From Streptomyces sp. DH-12 (GTDB lineage: Bacteria > Actinomycetota > Actinomycetes > Streptomycetales > Streptomycetaceae), in NCBI RefSeq assembly GCF_002899455.1, contig NZ_PPFB01000001.1, positions 3,698,501-3,762,500 on the forward strand: a stretch of DNA of 64,000 nt. The letters run 5' to 3'. Shown in pieces: positions 1-8,259 of this stretch. The notes beneath the pieces are model-generated. The model saw only the letters and a list, made by a program, of their open reading frames with translations. It ran no database searches and was not told where the DNA came from. Numbering within the stretch: position 1 is the stretch's first letter; every line of letters begins with the position of its first letter. The position numbers and the translations under genes were made by a program.

Positions 1-1115
1 TGCTCTACGGCCTCGCCCACGCCGCCGCCGGTCTCGTCTTCGCCGCCGTCGCCGCGGTCACCGCCCAGATCACCGCGCACGCGCGCGGCGCGTCCGGCAC
101 GGCGCTCGCGGTCGTCGGCGTCGCCTACGTGCTGCGGGCCGCCGGCGACAGCGGCGAGAACGACGCCCTGTCCTGGCTGTCCCCGATCGGCTGGGTGCAG
201 CGCAGCTACCCGTACGTCGACGACCGCTGGTGGCCGCTCCTGCTCTGCCTGGTGCTCGCGGCGGCGCTCGCGGCGGCGGGCTTCGTGCTCTCCACCCGCC
301 GGGACGTGGGCGCGGGCCTGCGTCCGGAGAGACTGGGTCCGCCCACCGCCTCCGCCGCGCTCACCACGTCGTCCGGCTTCGCCCTGCGGCTGCACCGCGG
401 CATGCTGGCCGGCTTCGGCGCGGGCCTGTTCCTGATGGGCGCGATGTACGGGTCGATCACCGGGGACGCCGAGGACATGCTGAAGGACATCGACCAGGTC
501 CGGGAGGCCCTGGAGCGCATCGGCGGGGCCGGCGTCGCCGAGTCCTTCGCCTCCATGGTCATGGTGGTCCTCGCGGTGGTGGCGGCGGTGTACGTCGTCA
601 TGGCGGCCCTGCGGCCCCGCTCCGAGGAGACCGCGGGCCGCGCCGAGCCCCTGCTCGCCACCGGTCTCTCCCGCACCCGCTGGGCCGGCGGCCACCTGGC
701 CGTGGCCATGGGCGGCGGTACGTTCGTCCTGCTGCTGGCCGGGCTCGGCTTCGGCGTCGCGGGCGCGGCCTCGACCGGAGACGGCGGACTGCTCCCGGAG
801 CTGGTGGGGGCGGCCCTCGCGTACGCGCCCGCCCTGTGGGTCACGATCGGGGTGGCCGTGCTGCTCTTCGGCTGGTTCCCGCGGGCGAGTGCGGCGGCCT
901 GGGCCGTGCCGGTGTACGCCTTCGTGGTCGGTTACCTCGGCGAGATCCTCCGGTTCCCGGACTGGATGAAGAACCTCTCCCCGTTCGGCCACGTCCCCCG
1001 GCTCCCCGCCGCGGACCTGGACCTGACCCCGCTGCTCCTGCTGACCCTCGTCGCCGCCGGTCTGGTGTGGCTGGGCCTGGCGGGCTTCCGGAGGCGGGAC
1101 CTGGACACGAAGTAG
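1..1115 (+). CDS. ABC-2 type exporter permease, 3' part
   Basis: This is the C-terminal part of a multi-spanning membrane permease; the reading frame is open to the left window edge, so the start lies outside. Seen: repeated hydrophobic segments (for example WWPLLLCLVLAAALAAAG, MVMVVLAVVAAVYVVMAAL, LLLLTLVAAGLVWLGLAGF) separated by short charged loops, and the phrase EPLLATGLSRTRWAGGHL. In Streptomyces this phrase marks the two-repeat permeases annotated as exporters of polyketide antibiotics, whose ATP-binding partner is normally the gene just upstream. The role as drug or lipid efflux permease is inferred from the family. The gene is convergent with the P450. An internal ATG at 129 is not the true start because the frame upstream codes for the same kind of membrane sequence. 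Confidence 0.8.
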   Translation, partial: LYGLAHAAAGLVFAAVAAVTAQITAHARGASGTALAVVGVAYVLRAAGDSGENDALSWLSPIGWVQRSYPYVDDRWWPLLLCLVLAAALAAAGFVLSTRRDVGAGLRPERLGPPTASAALTTSSGFALRLHRGMLAGFGAGLFLMGAMYGSITGDAEDMLKDIDQVREALERIGGAGVAESFASMVMVVLAVVAAVYVVMAALRPRSEETAGRAEPLLATGLSRTRWAGGHLAVAMGGGTFVLLLAGLGFGVAGAASTGDGGLLPELVGAALAYAPALWVTIGVAVLLFGWFPRASAAAWAVPVYAFVVGYLGEILRFPDWMKNLSPFGHVPRLPAADLDLTPLLLLTLVAAGLVWLGLAGFRRRDLDTK

Positions 1116-1155
1116 CCGTGGTGGCCGTACCGAGGAGCCCTCGTCCGGCGGAACC

Positions 1156-1174
1156 CGCCCCGCCGGGCGGGGCG
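1156..1174. terminator. GC-rich hairpin between convergent genes
   Basis: Inverted repeat CGCCCCGCC/GGCGGGGCG with only one base between the arms, so about 8 pairs with a small loop. It sits between the permease stop (1115) and the P450 stop (1195), where a bidirectional terminator is expected. There is no U-tract. Confidence 0.4.
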
Positions 1175-1194
1175 CGCGGCGCGGGCCGGCCGGG

Positions 1195-2412
1195 TCAGAC
1201 CTCGACCGCCAGCCCTTCCAGCCCCCGGATCACGAAGTTCGGCCTGCGCACCGGTTCCGCCGCCAGGCGGAGGGCGGGGGCCTGTTCCAGGAGGGCCGTC
1301 ATCGAGGCGGCCAGTTCGATGCGGGCCAGCGGGGCGCCGATGCAGTAGTGGATGCCGGCGCTGAAGGAGATGTGCGGGTTGTCGCGACGGGTGAGGTCCA
1401 GGCGGGACGGGTCGGCGAAGACCGCCGGGTCGTGGTTGGCGGAGCCGAACAGCATGGCGATCTCCGCGCCCCGGGGGATCACCTGGCCGTCGATCTCGAT
1501 CTCGTCCAGCACCCAGCGTTCGAAGAGCTGCAGCGGGGTGTCGTAGCGCATCAGCTCCTCGACGGCGGTGGGGACGAGGGAGTGGTCGGCGCGCAGGGCG
1601 GCGAGCTGGCCGGGGTGGCGGAACAGCGCCCACCAGCCGTTGACCGTGGAGTTCACGGTCGCCTCGTGGCCCGCGTTCAGCAGCAGGACGCAGGTGGAGA
1701 TCATCTCCTGCTCGGTGAGCCGGTCGTCCTCGTCGTGGGCGGCGATCAGGCCGGAGATCAGGTCGTCCCCGGGGTTCTCGCGGCGTTCGGCGATCAGTCC
1801 GCGCAGGTAGTCGGAGAACTCGAGCGACGCCCGGACCGCCTTCGCCGCGGCCTCCTCGCCCGGGTTCAGCTCGTACATCCCGCAGATGTCCGCCGACCAG
1901 GGCCGCAGCGGCGCGCGGTCGGACTCCGGGATGCCCAGCATCTCCGCGATCACCGCGACCGGCAGCGGCTCGGCGACGTCCCGCAGCAGGTCGCCGCCGC
2001 CCTCCGCGACGAGCCGCGCCACCAGGTCGTCCGCGAGCCGGCGCACGTACGGCCGCAGCCTCTCGACCGTGCGCGGGGTGAACGCCTTCGACACCAGGCG
2101 GCGGATGCGGGTGTGGTCCGGCGGTTCGAGGTCGAGCATGCCGTGGTCGTTGAGCGTGTGGAACGGCTCGTGCTCCGGCGGCGGGGGCGTGCGGCCGAAC
2201 TCCTCGTGGCTGAACCGGTGCAGGTACGTCCGTCCCAGGCGCCGGTCGCGCAGCAGCGCCGAGACGTCCGCGTGATGCGCGACCAGCCACTGGTCCGTCG
2301 GCTCGAAGTACCGCACCCGGCCCTGTGCGCGCAGTTCGGCGTAGGCGGGGTACGGGTCGGCGACGAACGCGGGGTCCCACGGGTCGAAAGCGAGGTCGGA
2401 AGGGGCTGCCAT
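1195..2412 (-). CDS. cytochrome P450 monooxygenase
   Basis: A soluble bacterial class I P450 of 405 residues, the usual length, which uses O2 and electrons from a ferredoxin to oxidise an unknown small molecule. Seen: the oxygen-binding I-helix segment LLLNAGHEAT, the K-helix ExxR in VEELMRYD, and the haem-ligand loop FSAGIHYCIGAPLAR with its cysteine near residue 350. The ATG at 2412 (MAAPSDLAFDPWDP) was chosen because the family typically starts shortly before such an FDPWDPxFxxDPYPxY segment; the longer open frame upstream looks non-coding. No ferredoxin or reductase gene is adjacent, so redox partners must come from elsewhere. It may be a catabolic or detoxifying enzyme; no biosynthetic cluster surrounds it. 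Confidence 0.93.
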   Translation of the reverse strand: MAAPSDLAFDPWDPAFVADPYPAYAELRAQGRVRYFEPTDQWLVAHHADVSALLRDRRLGRTYLHRFSHEEFGRTPPPPEHEPFHTLNDHGMLDLEPPDHTRIRRLVSKAFTPRTVERLRPYVRRLADDLVARLVAEGGGDLLRDVAEPLPVAVIAEMLGIPESDRAPLRPWSADICGMYELNPGEEAAAKAVRASLEFSDYLRGLIAERRENPGDDLISGLIAAHDEDDRLTEQEMISTCVLLLNAGHEATVNSTVNGWWALFRHPGQLAALRADHSLVPTAVEELMRYDTPLQLFERWVLDEIEIDGQVIPRGAEIAMLFGSANHDPAVFADPSRLDLTRRDNPHISFSAGIHYCIGAPLARIELAASMTALLEQAPALRLAAEPVRRPNFVIRGLEGLAVEV

Positions 2413-2465
2413 GGACGGACGGTAGACCGCCGCCCCGCCCTCTGACCAGGGGTACCGGGCGTACG

Positions 2466-2900
2466 TCAGGCGGCGCCGAAGTCGGGGACGGTGACCGTGC
2501 CGTCCTCGGCGAGCGGGAGGCCGGGGTTGTGGGCGACCTCCCAGGCGTGGCCGTCGGGGTCGGTGAAGGCGCCGGAGTAGAAGCCGATGTCGTTGAGGAC
2601 GGCCGGCTTGGTGACGGTCCCGCCGGCCCGTTCCACCGTCGCGAGCAGCTCGTCGACCTCGGCGTCGGAGCGGACGTTGTGCGCGAGGACGATGCCGCCG
2701 AACCCGCCCGGGGTCCCGGGTTCGAGACCGGAGTCCCGCGCCAGCTCGTCCCGCCCCCACAGGACGACCCCGAGACCGCCCGCCTGGAAGAAGACGGTGT
2801 CCTGGACCTCCTGCCCCCGCCAGCCCAGGGCCTCGTAGAAGGCCTTGGCGCGGGCGAGGTCGGTGACCCCCAGCGTGATCAGGGTGATGCGCTGTTCCAT
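2466..2900 (-). CDS. VOC-family (glyoxalase/bleomycin-resistance fold) protein
   Basis: A small protein of about 144 residues with the vicinal-oxygen-chelate fold. Seen: MEQRITLITLGVTDLARAK near the start (the typical first beta-strand and helix) and GFYSGAFTDPDGHAWEVAHN near the end, which carries the DPDGxxWE metal-site motif. Members bind divalent metal and act as lyases, dioxygenases or drug-sequestering proteins; the substrate cannot be read from sequence. Start: ATG at 2900 preceded by GTGAGG; an in-frame GTG at 2909 would add three residues. It lies 53 bases upstream of the P450 on the same strand and may be co-transcribed with it. Confidence 0.88.
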   Translation of the reverse strand: MEQRITLITLGVTDLARAKAFYEALGWRGQEVQDTVFFQAGGLGVVLWGRDELARDSGLEPGTPGGFGGIVLAHNVRSDAEVDELLATVERAGGTVTKPAVLNDIGFYSGAFTDPDGHAWEVAHNPGLPLAEDGTVTVPDFGAA

Positions 2901-2925
2901 GCGCCTCACCCTAGGGCGCGCGGGC

Positions 2926-3591
2926 TCAGCCCGGCGTGACGAGGCGCGCCTCGTACGCGAACACCGCCGCCTGGGTGCGGTCCCGCAGGCCCAGCTTCAC
3001 CAGGATGCGGCTCACGTGCGTCTTGATCGTCGACTCGGCGACCACCAGCCGCCCGGCGATCTCCGCGTTCGACAGGCCCTGCGCGATCAGCACCAGCACC
3101 TCCGTCTCCCGCTCGGTGAGGTCCCCGTACGTCCCCTGCGCGGACGGCAGCACCCGCGGTACGTCGGACAGCTTGGAGAACTCGGTGATCAGCCGCCGGG
3201 TGACCGACGGGGCGAGCAGCGCCTCGCCGGCCGCGACGACCCGGACGCCGTCGGCGAGCCGGCGGGCGGAGGCGTCCTTGAGCAGGAAGCCGGAGGCGCC
3301 CGCGCGCAGCGCCTGGTAGACGTACTCGTCGAGGTCGAAGGTGGTCAGCACCAGCACCTTCGCCGCGTCGTCCGCGGCGACGATCTCCCGGGTCGCCTCG
3401 ATGCCGTTCAGCTCCGGCATGCGGATGTCCATCAGGACCACGTCCGGGGCCAGTTCCCGGACCTTCTCGACCGCCTGCCGGCCGTTGACGGCCTCGCCGA
3501 CGACCTCGATGTCCGGCATCGCGTTGAGCAGTACCGAGAAGCCCTCGCGCACCATCATCTGGTCGTCCGCGATCAGCACGCGAATGGTCAT
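2926..3591 (-). CDS. NarL/LuxR-family response regulator
   Basis: A 221-residue response regulator. The N-terminal receiver (about 1-120) has the acidic pair IADDQ, the phospho-acceptor Asp in VVLMDIRMPEL near residue 54, and the switch Lys in GFLLKD. The C-terminal LuxR helix-turn-helix (about 150-215) reads LTERETEVLVLIAQGLSNAEIAG. It is the output of the sensor kinase at 3588-4988, whose stop overlaps its start by four bases (ATGA), so the pair is translationally coupled. It closely resembles the regulator at 5098-5760 (same linker and HTH), indicating tandem duplication of the pair. Targets are unknown; drug-efflux or envelope genes nearby are plausible. Confidence 0.95.
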   Translation of the reverse strand: MTIRVLIADDQMMVREGFSVLLNAMPDIEVVGEAVNGRQAVEKVRELAPDVVLMDIRMPELNGIEATREIVAADDAAKVLVLTTFDLDEYVYQALRAGASGFLLKDASARRLADGVRVVAAGEALLAPSVTRRLITEFSKLSDVPRVLPSAQGTYGDLTERETEVLVLIAQGLSNAEIAGRLVVAESTIKTHVSRILVKLGLRDRTQAAVFAYEARLVTPG

Positions 3592-4988
3592 GCGTCACCC
3601 TCGTTCACCGCGGTGACCGGCAGGAACACCGCGACCTCGTAGCCGCCGTCCTCGGTCGGCCCGGCGGTCATCTCGCCGTTCAGCATGGCGACCCGCTCGC
3701 GCATGCCGGTGATGCCGTGACCGGCTCCGGCCGGAGAGGGCGGGCGAAGCTCTCCCTCAGGGGCGGTGGCCGGGTGACGGGTGGGCTTCACCAGGCTCGG
3801 CTCGGGCATCGGACCGTTGACGACCCGCACGCCGAGCCCGCCGAGAACGTACCCGATCTCCACGCGGGCGCTCGCGCCGGGCGCGTGCCGCAGGCTGTTG
3901 CTCAGCGCCTCCTGCACGATCCGGTACGCCGACAGCTCCACGCCCTGCGGCAGCTCCCGCACCGCGCCGGTCACCACCTTCTCCACGGTCAGACCGGCGT
4001 TCCGCACGTTGACCAGCAGGGCGTCCAGATCGGCGAGGGTGGGCTGCGGGGCGTCCGGGACCTCGTAGTCCTCGGCGCGGACCACGCCGAGGATGCGGCG
4101 CAGCTCGGTGAGGGCGGCGACCGCGTTCTCCCGGATGGTGGCGAAGGCGCGCTCCAGCTCCTCCGGCGGGTTCTCCACCCGGTACGGCGCGGCCTCGGCC
4201 TGGATGGCGACCACCGACATGTGGTGGGCCACCACGTCGTGCAGCTCGCGGGCGATGGTGGTGCGCTCCTCCAGCAGGGTGCGCCGGGACCGCTCCCGCG
4301 CGGTGACGGTCTGCTGGGCGGTCACCTCCTGCTGGGCGGTGTGCCGGACGTGCCAGAGGCAGACCACGAGCAGGGCGAACGCCGACGTCACCAGCATCGG
4401 CCCGCCGTTGGTGTAGTAGTACGACCCGCCGATGAAGATGTCCGAGAGCAGGGCGTAGACGAGGGTGACGACCCACATCCAGACGGCGGTGCGGGGCCGG
4501 GTGCGCAGCGCGACCACCACCAGCACGGTGAGGTGGCTGACGAACGCGCCGGGCATCCACGGCCAGTCGGTCCCCCCGCCGTTGAGCAGCGCGGTCACCG
4601 GGCTCACGGCGATGGACAGCCAGAACGCGCCGACCGGCCGGGTCAGCGTGGCGACCACGGGAAGCGCGCACAGCAGACCGGTCAGCAGTGCCCGGACGTC
4701 CCCGCCGGGCTCGCTGCCCGAGATGGCGCCGATCAGCAGGGTGAGCAGCGCGGTCGCCCCCACCACCGCGTGCGGGAGCCGTTCGGCGGCGGAGCGCGTC
4801 CGCGCGGGCAGCCGGCGCAGGAGCGGGCCGGTCGCCGGCCGGGGGCCCAGCGGGCGGTAGGCGAAGGGGTCGTGGAACAGGTCCTGGCGCAGACCCCTGA
4901 GGGAGTTCTGGACCAGCCGGTACTCCGGGCTGCGGTCCCCGTCCCCGGTGCGCGGGGACTGCTGGTGCGTCGTCTCGGTCACGCTCAC
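3588..4988 (-). CDS. sensor histidine kinase (HisKA_3, NarL-type partner)
   Basis: A 466-residue membrane kinase. It has about five hydrophobic segments between residues 70 and 215 with no large extracellular domain, then a HisKA_3 dimerisation domain with the phospho-accepting His in RELHDVVAHHMSV (about residue 250), and an HATPase_c domain with the N box VQEALSNSLRHAPG and the G box GAGHGITGMRERVAML. Kinases of this layout sense membrane or intramembrane stimuli. The regulator gene follows with a 4-base overlap. The kinase carries a longer linker in its ATPase domain (around PSLVKPTRHPATAPEG) than the paralogue at 5757-7079. Confidence 0.94.
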   Translation of the reverse strand: MSVTETTHQQSPRTGDGDRSPEYRLVQNSLRGLRQDLFHDPFAYRPLGPRPATGPLLRRLPARTRSAAERLPHAVVGATALLTLLIGAISGSEPGGDVRALLTGLLCALPVVATLTRPVGAFWLSIAVSPVTALLNGGGTDWPWMPGAFVSHLTVLVVVALRTRPRTAVWMWVVTLVYALLSDIFIGGSYYYTNGGPMLVTSAFALLVVCLWHVRHTAQQEVTAQQTVTARERSRRTLLEERTTIARELHDVVAHHMSVVAIQAEAAPYRVENPPEELERAFATIRENAVAALTELRRILGVVRAEDYEVPDAPQPTLADLDALLVNVRNAGLTVEKVVTGAVRELPQGVELSAYRIVQEALSNSLRHAPGASARVEIGYVLGGLGVRVVNGPMPEPSLVKPTRHPATAPEGELRPPSPAGAGHGITGMRERVAMLNGEMTAGPTEDGGYEVAVFLPVTAVNEGDA

Positions 4989-5097
4989 ACGGTAGGCCGA
5001 CCGGGTGGCCCCGGTCGTCCCCGCTGAGACGGGTTCCGGGGCGTCCCTCTCAGGTACTACGCAGGCCGCGCGGGGTCAGCCGACGGTCCGCGCGGGC

Positions 5098-5760
5098 TCA
5101 GTAACCGGAAGGACGCACCAGCCCCGACTCGTACGCGAACACCGCCGCCTGGGTGCGGTCGCGCAGGCCCAGCTTCACCAGGATCCGGCCGACGTGCGTC
5201 TTCACCGTCTGCTCGGCCACCACCAGCCGCACGGCGATCTCCGCGTTGGACAGGCCCTGCGCGATCAGCGACAGCACCTCCGTCTCGCGCTCGGTGAGGT
5301 CGCCCACCCGCCGGCGCAGGGGCGTGCGGGGCCGCGGGTCCAGACGGGAGAACTCGGCGATCAGCCGACGGGTGACGCCCGGCGCGAGCAGCGCGTCCCC
5401 GGCGGCCACCACCCGCACCGCCTCGGCGAGCTGCTCGGCGGAGGCGTCCTTGAGCAGGAAGCCGGAGGCGCCCGCGCGCAGCGCCTCGTACACGTACTCG
5501 TCCAGGTCGAAGGTGGTCAGCACCAGCACCTTCACCTCCGGGGTCGCGGCGGTGATGCGGGCGGTGGCCTCGATGCCGCCGAGTTCGGGCATGCGGATGT
5601 CCATCAGGACCACGTCCGGGACCAGTTCGCCGACCTGCTCGACCGCGTCGAGGCCGTTCACCGCCTGGCCGACGACCTCGATGTCGGGCTGGGTGTTCAG
5701 CAGCACGGTGAAGCCCTGCCGGACCATCTGCTGGTCGTCGGCGATCAGTACGCGGATCAT
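5098..5760 (-). CDS. NarL/LuxR-family response regulator (tandem paralogue)
   Basis: A 220-residue response regulator: receiver with IADDQQMVRQGF, phospho-Asp in VVLMDIRMPEL and GFLLKD lysine, then the LuxR HTH LTERETEVLSLIAQGLSNAEIA. Start is the ATG at 5760, which overlaps the kinase stop by four bases. It is the last gene of a probable four-gene operon (hydrolase 9272, acyltransferase, kinase, this gene). It is near-identical in architecture to the regulator at 2926-3591, so cross-talk or specialisation after duplication is expected. Confidence 0.95.
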   Translation of the reverse strand: MIRVLIADDQQMVRQGFTVLLNTQPDIEVVGQAVNGLDAVEQVGELVPDVVLMDIRMPELGGIEATARITAATPEVKVLVLTTFDLDEYVYEALRAGASGFLLKDASAEQLAEAVRVVAAGDALLAPGVTRRLIAEFSRLDPRPRTPLRRRVGDLTERETEVLSLIAQGLSNAEIAVRLVVAEQTVKTHVGRILVKLGLRDRTQAAVFAYESGLVRPSGY

Positions 5761-7079
5761 GCGGTGCCGTCCTGAGGGAGGGGGCCGGTCGTGGGCGGTG
5801 CGGACACGGGGAGGCGGGCCTCGACACGGTAGCCGCGCCCGGACCAGGGGCCCGCGGTGAGGGTGCCGCCCAGCATGGCCGCCCGTTCCCGCATGCCGAG
5901 CAGCCCGTGCCCGGCCCCGGCGGACGGCGGCGGCTCCCGGGTCGGCGCGGTGTTGACGACCTCCACCCGCAGGGCGCGCGGCCCGTAGGCGAGGGTGACG
6001 TGCGCGGTGGCGCCGGGCGCGTGCCGCAGCACGTTGCTCAGCGCCTCCTGCACGATCCGGTACGCGGACAGCTCCACGCCGGGCGGCAGCGGGCGCCGCT
6101 CGCCGGCGACCTCCGTGGTCACCGTGAGTCCGGCGGCCCGGGTGTTCTCCACCAGCGCCGCCAGCCGGCCGAGGGTGGGCTGCGGGGCGTCCGCGCGCTC
6201 GCCGGGGGCGGGGTGTTCGGAGCGCAGCACGTCCAGGACACGGCGCAGCTCGGTCAGCGCCTCGACGGCGTTCTGCCGGATGCCGGCGAGGTTCTCCCTC
6301 AGCTCGTCGGGCGGGTCCTGGACCAGGTGCGGGGCGACCTGGGCCTGGATGGAGATCACCGACATGTGGTGGGCCACCACGTCGTGCAACTCCCTCGCGA
6401 TCCGGCTGCGTTCCTCCAGGAGCGTGCGGCGGGCGCGTTCCTCGGCGGTGAGGGTGGTCTGCCGCCCCAGTTCGACGCGGGCCTCGCGGCGGCCGCGCAG
6501 GGCGGTGCCGAGGACGACGGCGACGCCGAACAGGGTGACGGCGGTCTGGCCGGTGGGTGAGTAGTCCCACGCCCCCCAGAGACCCTGGAGCACGTAGGTG
6601 AGCAGTCCCGTGACAGCGAGCGCCCCGACGGAGACCCGGGTGGGCACGCGCAGGGAGAGCAGCAGCAGCACGAGCAGGTGGGCCGCGCCCCCCCAGGGGG
6701 TCCACGGCCACGGGAAACCGTCGATCTGGCCGGCCATCAGCATGCGGCGCAGCAGGACGGCTCCCGCCAGCGTGGCGATGAGCGACCACCACAGCGCCGG
6801 AACCGGGCGCCGCAGCGCGAGGACGACCGCACCGCTCTGCCCGGCCGCGACCAGCACGGAGCCGCCTTGGGGGAGTCTCCCGTCTCCCAGGAGCTGGTTC
6901 AGGTCGCCGAGGAAGATGCCGACCGCGGCCAGGCACACGAATCCGTGCGGTAGCCAGCGCAGCCACATGGACGGGGGCAGTGGGTCCGCACGGACCGTCA
7001 ACAGGTCGTCCCGCATCACGCCCAGCCACCGCCGGACGAGTCCCGCCCCTTTGTCCGTCACGCGGTTCAGCCTAGACAT
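5757..7079 (-). CDS. sensor histidine kinase (HisKA_3), second of tandem pair
   Basis: A 440-residue kinase with several membrane segments (about 45-200), the H-box RELHDVVAHHMSV with His near residue 232, N box VQEALSNVLRHAPGA and G box GAGHGLLGMRERAAML. The ATG at 7079 overlaps the stop codon of the upstream acyltransferase by eight bases, so the two-component genes look translationally coupled to the acyltransferase/hydrolase pair; the first tandem kinase (3588-4988) lacks this link. A role in sensing or controlling cell-surface modification is an inference from that context. Confidence 0.94.
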   Translation of the reverse strand: MSRLNRVTDKGAGLVRRWLGVMRDDLLTVRADPLPPSMWLRWLPHGFVCLAAVGIFLGDLNQLLGDGRLPQGGSVLVAAGQSGAVVLALRRPVPALWWSLIATLAGAVLLRRMLMAGQIDGFPWPWTPWGGAAHLLVLLLLSLRVPTRVSVGALAVTGLLTYVLQGLWGAWDYSPTGQTAVTLFGVAVVLGTALRGRREARVELGRQTTLTAEERARRTLLEERSRIARELHDVVAHHMSVISIQAQVAPHLVQDPPDELRENLAGIRQNAVEALTELRRVLDVLRSEHPAPGERADAPQPTLGRLAALVENTRAAGLTVTTEVAGERRPLPPGVELSAYRIVQEALSNVLRHAPGATAHVTLAYGPRALRVEVVNTAPTREPPPSAGAGHGLLGMRERAAMLGGTLTAGPWSGRGYRVEARLPVSAPPTTGPLPQDGTA

Positions 7080-8259
7080 GACGTGCGTCCTTCGTCGTCG
7101 GCCGGTGCGCGCGGACCACCCGGGACCGCTTCCGCCGCCGCCCGCCCCCGCCCCGCTCCCACGTCCGGAACGCGGCCCCGCAGACCACGAGGGCGAGGGC
7201 GAAGACCGCCAGCCAGGGCAACCGGGCGGCGACCCAGCCGAGGCCGTCGGGGACCGTGTGCAGTCCGGGCAGCGGACCGGCCGGGAGGGCGAGGGCGGTG
7301 GTGGCCATCAGGGCGGTCTGGTGCCACAGGAAGACCGTCATCACGGACAGGTTGACCAGCGCCACCGCCGCCCACGCGACCGGCCGGCGCATCGCGCGGC
7401 GCAGCCGGTCCCGCAGCAGCAGCGCGAGTCCGCACTGGGCGAGACCGAAGGTGACGGCGGCCAGCGTCGGCGGGTCGAGGTTGGACACCCCGGCGCCCGG
7501 CACCCCGACCATCGCGGCCGGGTACCCCGCCCACGCGACCAGCGCGGCCGTCGCCGCCGCGCCGCCGCCCAGCAGCACCCACCCGGAGGTGCGGCCCGCC
7601 AGCTCGCCCCGGGTCCAGGCCGCGCCCAGGGCGTACGGCACCAGCCAGCCCGCGGCGAGGTTCAGCCGGCCCAGCCCGTCGGGTGCGCCGAGGCCGAAGC
7701 GGAGCACGTCGACGTGGAGGACGACGGCCAGCGGCCACAGCGGATGGAGGCGGGCGACCAGCGGGGTCGCGGCGGTGAGGGCGGCGAAGACCAGCAGGAA
7801 CCACATCGGGGACAGGGCGAGCTTCACCAGTGTCCGCACGGTCGCGTACTCGGCGTCCGACGCCAGCAGCGCGAGCGTGACCGCCGTCCACAGGGTGAGG
7901 ACGGCGGCGACCGGCCCGAACAGCCGGGCCAGCCGGGCGTGCAGCCACCGCCGGTACGGCACCCCGCGCGCTCGCGCGGACGCGTACGAGCGGGTGGCGA
8001 CGTGCCCGCCGACCAGGAAGAACACGGCGAGGGTCTGGAAGACCCAGGACACCGGGGCCAGCCACGGCAGGTGCTGCAGCGGGCTCGCGGTGCGCAGGGT
8101 GCGGCCGTCCGCGACCAGCGCGGTGACCAGCCAGTGGCCGAGGACCACGCCGAGCACGGCGCAGGCGCGCAGGGCGTCCACGGCCCGGTCCCGGTGGGCG
8201 GGGGTGGCCGCGTCGACGCGGGCGGCGGCCGTACGCATCCCGGTGGTGAGGCGGGTCAT
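7072..8259 (-). CDS. acyltransferase 3 family membrane protein
   Basis: A 395-residue integral membrane protein with about ten hydrophobic segments, of the acyltransferase-3 (OafA/NodX-like) type that moves acyl groups onto extracytoplasmic sugars or lipids. Seen: the N-terminal signature RDRAVDALRACAVLGVVLGHW, where the D/R-A-L-R and the His in GHW correspond to the family catalytic region, followed by evenly spaced hydrophobic helices. A basic tail ends the protein (GGGGRRRKRSRVVRAHRP). Start ATG 8259 overlaps the upstream hydrolase by four bases; its stop overlaps the downstream kinase start. The acceptor substrate is unknown. Confidence 0.85.
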   Translation of the reverse strand: MTRLTTGMRTAAARVDAATPAHRDRAVDALRACAVLGVVLGHWLVTALVADGRTLRTASPLQHLPWLAPVSWVFQTLAVFFLVGGHVATRSYASARARGVPYRRWLHARLARLFGPVAAVLTLWTAVTLALLASDAEYATVRTLVKLALSPMWFLLVFAALTAATPLVARLHPLWPLAVVLHVDVLRFGLGAPDGLGRLNLAAGWLVPYALGAAWTRGELAGRTSGWVLLGGGAAATAALVAWAGYPAAMVGVPGAGVSNLDPPTLAAVTFGLAQCGLALLLRDRLRRAMRRPVAWAAVALVNLSVMTVFLWHQTALMATTALALPAGPLPGLHTVPDGLGWVAARLPWLAVFALALVVCGAAFRTWERGGGGRRRKRSRVVRAHRPTTKDARHV